DNA from: Homalodisca vitripennis
Taxonomy: Eukaryota; Arthropoda; Insecta; Hemiptera; Cicadellidae
NCBI RefSeq assembly: GCF_021130785.1
Contig: NC_060214.1
Span: forward strand, 44,313,001 to 44,377,000
DNA: 64,000 bases
Reading direction: 5' to 3'
Shown here one piece after another: positions 55,660 to 64,000 of this stretch (its first letter is position 1; each line of letters begins with the position of its first letter). Below the pieces are notes generated by a model, which did no database searches, was not told where the DNA came from, and worked only from the letters and a program-made list of their open reading frames with translations. The translations under genes and the position numbers were made by a program.

Positions 55660-58109
55660 TCTTTGCACTAAACCTAATCTCCAATAGACTACATTATAAA
55701 ACTAAAATTTTATGTTGTATGTATTCAGTGTAAGACAGTGTGATTCATTCTGAAATTGTTCTAATATATTGCTTACAGTACTGTGTATTGTCATCTGCAA
55801 CGACTTTAGATTGCTATTTTGTATAATAATTGAAAGTTGCTCTTGCGGTTCGTGTTGCAGGGCAGGATAAACAATTATATACCAATTACTTTAACCTCAC
55901 CGTGGTAGCTATATTTTAGGATTTTAGAAGACTAGAAGTTATCTGTGGCTTTGCAAGCAAACTTGCATATATTTCACGTGTATGAGAGCTCCTGGTTAGA
56001 TTGAATTATATTTCCGACGCTAATGTACAGTCTTCTCGTTGACACGATTAAAATAAATATTAAAAAGTGTATATTAATTGGTATTTTAATTTAATCCGCT
56101 ATTTTGATTTTGTATTCCATTGTTAGTTTTGCCTTCATTCCCGACCAAGACAATATATACGTAAACATGAAGTATACTTCTGTCAAAATGCTTTGATAGG
56201 TTTTAAAACTGTATTTTAATTTATGATAAATGTTAGATAGTAACTTTGTGTGTATATAATAAAATGTAAAATATTAAGGATAAAAGTATATATTTTACTA
56301 AAACCTGTAATTTTATTATATTGATATTTTAATATTCTGTACTGAACAGCGGTTGCAGAAAACATTTAATAAATAAATTTTTATACTACCAGGCTTACTT
56401 TAGCTTTCACACTGTAAATGTAAATAAACATAACATTTAATTAACTAATCATAGGTTTGTTCTCTCAACAACCGTTAACATTTTCGCACAGATCATTTAT
56501 TTATATTTTAAGGGGCTCTTTCAGTTAATATTTCAAAACTTTAAAAACCGAGATGGAATTTTTCGTTAATCTAGAGACCAATGGGCGTAGCCCGGAGAAA
56601 TTCTAGAAATAAGAATATGTCTATATTTATAACAGGGACCTTAATAATGTATATTTAAAATTTCAATACAGGCGGTTGTATATTTTACGTGTAAAAGTAG
56701 AACATAAACAAATGTACTTTCATATTTATAACATTACTAATATACTGGCTTTTAAACTTAGATGAAACTGGTAAGCTCTTGGAGTTTTGATGGTATTATT
56801 CTCTTGTCTGCATCATGGATTAGTGCAGGGGCATACTTGCTTACATGCAGTGCTTTAAATTGTTCTGTATACCAGCTTATCATTCAATACAGTCAAACCT
56901 TTTATATTCAAAAGTGGAAATCGTGAATGCGGCTACGATATAAATTACTATTTAAACTACAAAAATTGCTGCGGCGATTCCAAATACATTTTGGTAAACT
57001 TTTAACTTGTAAGTACAATAAAAATTATAGATGAATCCTCCTTATAGTTAATGTGATTACTCTCATAGGCACACCACGCCTGTACGTAGAAATAATGAAG
57101 AAAAAATCTTTCCCTTTGAAGACATTATATGTAGCGTAAAAAATATAAATAGTACAATAAGCCTTGTTCCGTATTAAATTTTTCAAATTTTAACAAAAAC
57201 CTTACTTTCTTAACTATATTCAATGTTATTAAAAATTTTAAACGCTCGTTGAGTTAAAATATATAGAATAAAATACATTACTAAATTTAAGTTTATTTGA
57301 TATCAAACAACTATTTTTGCTCTATTAACACTGGTGATAAGTAGATGCTTACTATGCTTATTAGCATTGAAATATTAAAATTCTTATTAGCATTGGCATA
57401 TTAAAACCTTAGCTACGAATAGAATAATTTGATTTTTTTGAGCCATTAGATAGCTACATCCAGATTTATCTCCACTCAACGTAAAATACTTACAGAGTAT
57501 TGCCTGTGGAATCCGTCCTGAAAAAATATTTTAAGTATACAGGGTGTCCAGAAATTATTCTATCAAACTTCACCTTTTGATTCGTCAGGTCAAAAACGTT
57601 ACAAACGTCTATCTTTCTTCCGTACGTCTGTTTGTGTTTTTATAAATTAAAATATTATAGTTTATTCAAATAAGAGTGGTTAAAAAATTCAAGAATATAT
57701 TATTCTAAATTAAAAAAAGCTATATAGAATTTTCAAACTGCAATTACTCAAAACAGGATATGTTGTTACAATATGAATGTTATTGCTACGACTGAAACTA
57801 TTTTACCAATAACCTAATAATATACATATTTACCATATTTATTAGACACGTATTTACCTATTAGATTTAATGAAATAATTCTTAATATATTGACATTAAA
57901 TTAATGAAAGTGTTACTACCATACTACTATTACGTATGTAACTAATAGGGTATGGAGTTTAGGGACCAGTTATCAAATAAAACAAGTTAACTAATCTGAT
58001 CTACACATACTAAGATTGTGCTCTATCTGTACAGATGGCTGGAGCGGTGACAACTTACCTGGTGATACTGATCCAGATCCAGACACAACCACCATCTAAA
58101 ATAGATTAA
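49282..58109 (+). CDS. Gustatory receptor Gr-B (7tm_7 family), five coding exons
   Basis: Predicted 391-residue paralog of Gr-A. Exons are 49282-49948, 51392-51666, 53914-53982, 54814-54903 and 58035-58109, with introns of phase 1, 0, 0, 0 as in Gr-A. The ATG at 49282 is chosen because MDNLPN aligns with MKNIPN of Gr-A; an upstream in-frame ATG at 49231 would add 17 unconserved residues. Exon 1 is about half identical to Gr-A and lacks three residues in the first loop; exons 4 and 5 are nearly identical. The C-terminal signature reads TTYLVILIQIQ, with isoleucine replacing the usual phenylalanine after the glutamine. The tail is six residues longer than in Gr-A. Frames and splice sites are intact. 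It is a presumed chemosensory cation channel with unknown ligand. Confidence 0.92.
49949..51391 (+). other. Gr-B intron 1
   Basis: 1443-bp phase 1 intron, gtaagt to atgattgtag. Its last bases match those of Gr-A intron 1 (tctatgatt[t/g]tag). The rest does not align. Confidence 0.85.
51392..51666 (+). CDS. Gr-B exon 2 (residues 223-314)
   Basis: 275 nt, the same length and phases as in Gr-A. The central part is almost base-for-base identical to Gr-A, but the last third (TM6) differs at about half of residues. The donor is tcg|gtaact. Confidence 0.93.
51667..53913 (+). other. Gr-B intron 2
   Basis: 2.2-kb phase 0 intron ending aattgtttcag. It contains a possible Helitron-like remnant at 52020-52520. 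No gene seen. Confidence 0.8.
52020..52520 (+). mobile_element. Possible non-autonomous transposon remnant
   Basis: Begins tatatatgaatgtttgtgtg followed by ttatggaatcgtaaactatttgaccgatca. From memory this layout is common in insect non-autonomous elements, some of them Helitrons. Near the end, cacgggcaaagcttacgaaa resembles the GC-rich hairpin region near Helitron 3' ends. No terminal CTAG boundary was established, so the family is uncertain. Confidence 0.3.
53914..53982 (+). CDS. Gr-B exon 3 (residues 315-337)
   Basis: 69 nt, phase 0, with ICKLIN as in Gr-A. Flanked by tttcag and gag|gtaatg. Confidence 0.9.
53983..54813 (+). other. Gr-B intron 3
   Basis: 831-bp phase 0 intron whose final 19 bases equal those of Gr-A intron 3. 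Confidence 0.85.
54814..54903 (+). CDS. Gr-B exon 4 (residues 338-367)
   Basis: 90 nt; 28 of 30 residues equal Gr-A. Includes ARGFFQIHNETLTS. The donor is tcg|gtgaat. Confidence 0.95.
54904..58034 (+). other. Gr-B intron 4 (expanded)
   Basis: 3131-bp phase 0 intron against 298 bp in Gr-A. Contains the compound microsatellite at 55567-55653 and, near 57540, acagggtgtccagaaatt, which resembles transposon-end sequence. No embedded gene seen. Confidence 0.8.
55567..55653. repeat. Compound (GC)n(CA)n(TA)n microsatellite
   Basis: Alternating purine-pyrimidine tract of about 87 bp that passes from GC to CA to TA units. Such tracts are prone to Z-DNA and cruciform formation. Lies inside Gr-B intron 4. 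Confidence 0.95.
58035..58109 (+). CDS. Gr-B exon 5 (residues 368-391 and stop)
   Basis: MAGAVTTYLVILIQIQTQPPSK and a short tail, then TAA at 58107-58109. The acceptor ctgtacag matches Gr-A. Confidence 0.95.
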   Translation: MAGAVTTYLVILIQIQTQPPSKID

Positions 58110-61100
58110 ATACAAAAATTAGGAACTAATCAAAAGTAATTAAACATTTTAGAACGTGTTACACAGTCATTGTTGTTAAATATGTAATAATAGTTGTTCT
58201 GCAATTAGAAGTTAAGATTTCTTTCGCGAATATTTCACTTTTGTACCAGCAGACCATTTGGCACTTATAACGATCTTAATGCAACTATTATAAACAGCAC
58301 ATTAAAATATTAGAGTGAGTAGTCAAGATTTATTTACAGCTCAAATGTATTCAAGAATACGTAATACTGTAAGATCTGATGTTGTTTATTTATCATAATT
58401 TTCTTTCTATGCGGTTAAAATTTAAACAACTCACCTTGTAAACTAGTACGGAGAATCACTACTTAACTTAGAAGCAGCTATACCTAAAATTTTACAATTT
58501 ATAAGTATATTTATCTTGAAGTTAAATGCGAAAATAAATTTCGTGTTGGGGAGTTTAGTAAGTTTACAATAAGGAATTTAGAAATAAGATTTATTTGTCG
58601 TATAATGACAGTGCACGTGACTCCTTTTTCCTGTCCATAGCCTCTTCAAATATGTAGGCTGTTTTTGATAAAAGGAAAGTTAAATCGTTACATCGCATTT
58701 ATGGGTTTAAACAAATGTTAACAGTGGGGCTTTGATATCTGACTGACACCCTCGTCTATACTTAAAACATAGAATTTGAGTGAGGAGAATTCTCCCATAT
58801 GAGAAGACCGTAGGTCAAAATTTACTGAAAAATCTCGAAACAAGCCGACATTACACCTACTTTTGACATTTCCGGGAACAAACCTCAGAGATAATATACT
58901 CCTTTTGAGGCGGCTGCAGGTTAAACAGTGGAATTTTCAATAAGGCGTTCTGTTTAGAGTGAATCAAGACATTTAGAAGTTTTCTCAAATAAATAATCAC
59001 CTACTATTTGTTTTAGTTAAAGCATATAATTGTTTTAATTTGTTTAATTCAGAACCAGATCTAAGCCGATCTTTGATTTTATTCTGTGATATAATTAGTG
59101 CACATTTATTTATTTAAGTTTTAGTTGTTTTTGAAAATATCGTCTACAAATATCCATGCAATTCAAATGAATCACATTGTGTGATGTTTTTGCTACATTT
59201 TTGAAAATGTTCAATCCAACTTCAATTTGTCTGGATTTTTTTACTGTGTGAGAGAACTTAAACTTTCATGAACACTTGATCATCTGTTTTATTGTACTGC
59301 CACTTCATGTAGTTGGTCTTTTTCCTTACTGCATCAGTCTCTTATTCTGCTTGCAATAAATAAAGCCTACTTTCATTATGAAAGTATGTATAAGAATGTA
59401 TTTAACACGGTAATAACGATATTTTTATTTTTGTATGGTAAGAATGTATAGAAATGATTTTCTCAATCAATCTTTAGAAAATATTTACTAAGCCTTGCAA
59501 GTAAAGCAAGATTTGTATTTACGATACAAGCTAAGAGAAATGAAATAAACATTGTTCAGAATTTATTCCTTATGGTGTTTTAGTCTCCACAAATAATACA
59601 AAGGTTTCATATAAACAAAACTGTGACATTGATCAAAACCTATAGATATGTTGCTAAAATGAGTTAAATTTACTTCATTAATAATTCAAGATTAAAAGTA
59701 CGCCACTAAACGTAACTCGTAACAGCTTCGTTGAGGTGAATTAGTTGTCAGGTTTGCTTACAGAGATTCAGAATGGCTTAGTTTTAGCCAAAATAATGGT
59801 AACTTTTATTTTATTTGTCGCAGTAAAATAACAAGTGAAACGCAAAAATTTTTCAGATATAGACAAATTTCAGTTGTTCCACAATATTTGTCTAACTATG
59901 CAGTTTAAGAGAACTACGAACGTTGAGGACAACCCGTAGAGAAGCAAAATACGAAATTTATTACTACAAACAAACTTGATAACGAATACCCTATTTAGTG
60001 GCATTTATGGTTTTGTATTTTAAAATAATTTCCACTATATTTATTTTAAAACAAATTCAGGTAACATGTTCCACGTGTATTTCCAAACATTTCTTTTGTG
60101 TCAAAAATAGCTTGAACCTTCAAGAAGAGGTATACTAACAGGAGATCAAAAATATTTTCCCCCATATCTATTCTGTATATTTTACCAAAAATACATTAAT
60201 AATTTCTATATTAAAGACATTTAGTTCACTTAAAAATGCATCAACTTCGACAAAAAACAGTTTGGAATCAGAGTTTAGGGGTCACTCATTAGTCATGCAC
60301 ATATCAGTTATGGAATCAGTGTCTTAATTCAGGACGTATTCTATCACCTTAATACTTGAAAGTGTCCTGAGTCCTGAGCAAGAGCTTTGATACAGTGCAC
60401 TAGAATACATTTCTAAAAAGCTTAAAATATATGTTGTTAAGGTCTCACTAAGACTACCCTATATCGAACAATAAACAGTTTTTATAAGCACGTACAACTC
60501 ATTTAGTACCCAGGCCAATGTACTAGGCCAATTGCTCGTCCTACTTACAAATAGGCTTGTTCATAATTTTCCTTTTTCAATTACTGAACATTTACTGATA
60601 AATTGGCCCTCTGCGGAAATGTGCAAACCTGATCCTCAGAGGCAATATTAAAATTTCAAACTTAGTTGAAAAGTAAAAATTTTATTTTTAATCCTCAAAA
60701 GATACTGTCTTATTAAATTTTGAATAGAAATAAAAATCCAATGAATTTAATGGATAGATATAACTTACTAAAAATAAACAAGTTTGTTTGTATTATTCGT
60801 CTGGAAAAGGTTTTGCATTGAATACCAGACATCAAAAAAACGCATGATATGTGGAATGAAAATTGCTGCACTTCTCTCCATTTATAGTCGTAATAAAGGA
60901 GAGACCCTGATTAAATTCATTTATTAAGCTGTTAAAAATGACTTTATTTTTTGTTATATTATATTACATTTTAATTGTTCTCTATTATTATAGTTCTCTA
61001 TTAATTGTACAACTTTGTATGTTTTCCTCTTGCTACATGAAACTTAGCACATAAACATGGCATAATAAATAGTATTTCAGTATAACAAATTCTGATTAGT

Positions 61101-62512
61101 TTCACTATTAGATTCAATGTGACAGATGTACAGGAACTTTATAACAAAATATATTTCATTTGGCTGTTCATTTTAAATGAAATTTGCTAATTATTGCTGC
61201 TTGCTTTATTACCTTAAAATTATATATTTTAAACTGATCATACTTTAAATGTTGTCATCCAATTGTATGACTTAATATCTAATATTTTATTGTTGTTTTT
61301 GTTTTAATCAACCCGTGCTTAGGATCTTTATCGTATTTCTCATTATACGTCCTTATATAAACATGTAATAAAATTAGGTAAACACTGTTTTGATATATAG
61401 ATTTCGCGTACTAAGACAGAATAACATTTATTTCATTTTATAATAATCTAACATAAGTATTTGGGTGAAATAACAATTTATCGTATCTAATAACTCGCTC
61501 TATATCCGATACTAAGCAGAAAATACATTTGAAATATGTAAAAATATGTAATACAAATAGCAAGTTGTATAGGGTCTAGGAACATTGCTGTATTTTTTGG
61601 GTTTCCCTTAAAGGTTTATCTTATGGTTCCATAACAAGGAAATTAGTTTTTTTTTATTGAAGAGTGATTAATTAATGAGAATCTTTCTTACGTATTGTGT
61701 TGAATATCACGTAACACTTCTGAAATATTACTTATATTGAGAATAGAGTAGAATATAAAATGTATAGACTTTCCTTTGTTATTAGGAAGTGATTCGAATA
61801 TTAGATGAATATCAATATTGTATTGACACTTATTATTATTATTTCCACTCACACAGATAAATTTCAATGTCGGATAATATTTTGTTGTACTCAGTGTAGA
61901 ACTCTTTAGAGAATGATTCCTTTACGAACTGGAAGATATCAACTAGTTGGAAAAAAATCCTCTTGGGGATGTTACTTACTGTATATATCTTGATCTTATT
62001 AAACGTGTGATTTTCGTTTTATAGTAATTAGTAGTGGAAACTTCTTACAACCTAATCTAATTTAAAATCTGATAAAGAAACAAGTATTCTAGGTTAGCTT
62101 AAAATATCATTCATATAGCATTTCTTTATATTCACGATAAGTGCCACTGATATAGCACCGTGTGGTTAACATGGCATTACAAATTAGAGACCAATTATGG
62201 CTATTCGAATCTATGATAGTGGAAGCTGCCTTGAGGACCGTAGTTATACACTATTACTCAGGAGCTCAGTGATATTGGTCAACCGATGTGTTTACACTGA
62301 ATTTTTTTAATTAGCAAGTTATGTCATAAATTTATAACACAATAAATAAAACTAAAATGAATTCGTCGTCTTTATGTTTATGAATTCTATGAACTTATGT
62401 TTATAAGTTCTACCATTGTTCTTTGTTGGCGAAATAGTTAACTTACCACTTAATTTTTGAATTAAATTTTTTGTTATTTTTTATAAATACTAATCAGTGA
62501 AACCATTAGTTA
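58110..62512. other. Intergenic, no gene seen
   Basis: About 4.4 kb of AT-rich sequence. No third Gr exon, RNA gene or clear element seen. Confidence 0.5.
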
Positions 62513-62662
62513 GTAGAGTGAAACGCCGCTTACCGCATCAGAATACGACGATCCAGTCAGAAATGGCAGCGCATAATATACTTGACAATGTGTACCTAAA
62601 ACAACCCGCCATTTCTGAATAAATAAACCTTTTGAGATGCGGTTTGCGGCATTGAACTCTGC
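62513..62662. mobile_element. Fold-back / MITE-like element
   Basis: About 150 bp with long imperfect terminal inverted repeats. The left end tagagtgaaacgccgcttac (continuing cgcatc) matches the complement of the right end gatgcggtttgcggcattga. A second inner pair, cagaaatggcagcg and cccgccatttctg, is also inverted, so most of the segment can fold on itself. There is no coding capacity, and a target-site duplication could not be fixed. Confidence 0.65.
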
Positions 62663-63049
62663 TAAGTGAGCTCTTTCAAATGAGGTATCACTCGACTCAT
62701 GCTTTAATTTAAGATTTCCATGTTTTCCTCTGTGGGCCGTCCCCCCATGGTTTTCATGTCAGGGTAATAGCAAGAAAAAATAGTTTACATAGCTATATGA
62801 CACTGTGCAAAGTTTATAGATATTATCTGCTATATGGTTATTAAAATATTAAGCCGTACCCATACTTTTCAAACACCTTGTATATGGTTTATTATTTAGT
62901 TTATTTTGTTTTTCTCTCGCCAATCAAAACCACAAAAGTAACTCCAATCTTTATGAAAGAGGACCGATTATTTACAAATAATTAGAAGTCTGTTTCAATT
63001 TTGCTGATTCTAATCAAAGTATTCAAAAAACTGTCTTAAAAAGTTTGTT
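62663..63049. other. Intergenic, no gene seen
   Basis: Nothing supported. Confidence 0.5.
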
Positions 63050-63950
63050 TTTGTTTTTAAACAAATACAACTTATTTTCTGAGAATCAATTCGGTTTCAG
63101 AAAGAGTAAGTCAACCATAGACGTTGAGTCTAGTGTACCTGTTTTTAGAGTGATGGAAGGTTAAATTTTACATTAATTGGGGTTCTCGATCTATTTACAG
63201 ATTTAGAGTGTGGTGACACACTAAAATGCTTGTAGAACAAATTTAATGGTATCAGAGGCGTGCCACTGAATGGGAATAGTGCATTCCTGTGAGAAATAGG
63301 ACCCAAATTTTCCTAATCTTAAATTCATTATCTAAACAGATGCACTAATATTTGGAATCCTTCAGGAATTAATACTCAGTCTTATACTTTTTTTTAATAT
63401 ATGTCAATGATATAGGTTCATCGTTACTGCAGAGGAGGATTGTACAGAACGCTGACACGCAACTCTGCTTAAGCAAAATCTCTAATTAGTGATGGAAAAA
63501 TATTATTATCTTGACATTAAAAATCTAGTCCAACATTTTAATAAAAGTAATCACAACAGCAAACACCGTAAAATCAAATTTCCCGTGTTTTCATTGCGAT
63601 CAAGAGATTCCAATACCGCGTCTTACTGAACGATAGTATGATAAATCTAGTGGATCAAGTGTTCAAAATTCATTGGAACACTCATAAATGGAGGATTGAC
63701 TTAAAATACTCATATTGAACCTATTTGATCCAGACTGTCCTCGAACATTAATTTTTGAGGCCTTTGGCCAAATACTGTTCTATTCAAGTTGAGGGTGGCA
63801 TATCACTTTAAACATCAGTACTATACATGAACATCTACCTATGATACAAATATATTTAATATGGAATTCTAACAGAGGATGGCCCACAAGGATTTATAAG
63901 AGAATTTTATATGAGAACATGATTCGACAAGACAAAATAAAATTTTTAGA
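63050..63950 (+). mobile_element. Decayed non-LTR retrotransposon (LINE) reverse transcriptase
   Basis: Frame-broken but collinear RT motifs occur in order. SENQFGFRKSKSTID (63075-63120) matches the LINE QFGFRKGRST box. A weak DL...D-C-D stretch (about 63185-63225) and GIRGVPLN (about 63250) follow. YVNDIGSSL (about 63402) leads into NADTQLCLS, where intact RTs have the YADDT catalytic box. The last trace is LVDQVFKIHWNTHKWRID (about 63650), equivalent to the FLGIxID region. This order fits Jockey/CR1-type LINEs. Stops and shifts occur throughout, so it is dead. Confidence 0.7.
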
Positions 63951-64000
63951 CTAAGTATATAATACACTTAAAATAAATCGTAAATATCTAAATATTGCAA

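Noticed and set aside
57538..57560. acagggtgtccagaaatt as a transposon terminus
   Set aside because: It resembles known element ends but no partner terminus or coding remnant was found within the intron.

Overview
The window is AT-rich eukaryotic DNA with long introns, many (TA)n and (GA)n microsatellites and decayed transposons. Its only intact genes are two spliced insect chemoreceptor genes, so I infer an insect with a large genome, perhaps hemimetabolous. The species cannot be read from the sequence.

The two genes are tandem, same-strand gustatory receptors (7tm_7 family). Gr-A lies at 17978-21717 (392 codons) and Gr-B at 49282-58109 (391 codons). Both have five coding exons with introns of phase 1, 0, 0, 0, and both end in the family's TYLVILIQ signature. 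Exon 2 is 275 nt, exon 3 is 69 nt and exon 4 is 90 nt in both genes. Exon 1 is only about half identical in protein, while the core of exon 2, exon 4 and exon 5 are nearly identical even at silent sites. A 35-base block upstream of both ATGs is also conserved. Gr-B has a 3.1 kb last intron, against 0.3 kb in Gr-A.

Region by region: 1-4785 is copy 1 of a large repeat, here called R. 4790-8990 is a broken Ty3/Gypsy element. 10135-11480 holds two related tandem arrays (about 175 bp and 105 bp periods). Gr-A follows, then about 13 kb without a gene apart from a GC-rich pseudogene fragment at 26405-26790 and a 155-bp GA tract. 34452-43938 is copy 2 of R, with a small module inverted and about 4 kb inserted. 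That insertion contains two tandem tRNA-derived SINE-like units, each joined to a (TA)n tract. Gr-B follows; its introns contain a possible Helitron-like remnant and a GC/CA/TA microsatellite. The last kilobases carry a fold-back element (62513-62662) and a decayed non-LTR reverse transcriptase (63050-63950).

The Gr proteins would act as ligand-gated channels in sensory-neuron membranes. Nothing else in the window is clearly expressed. The R copies (about 90% alike) are far more similar than the Gr introns, which do not align, so R arrived or was copied after the Gr duplication.
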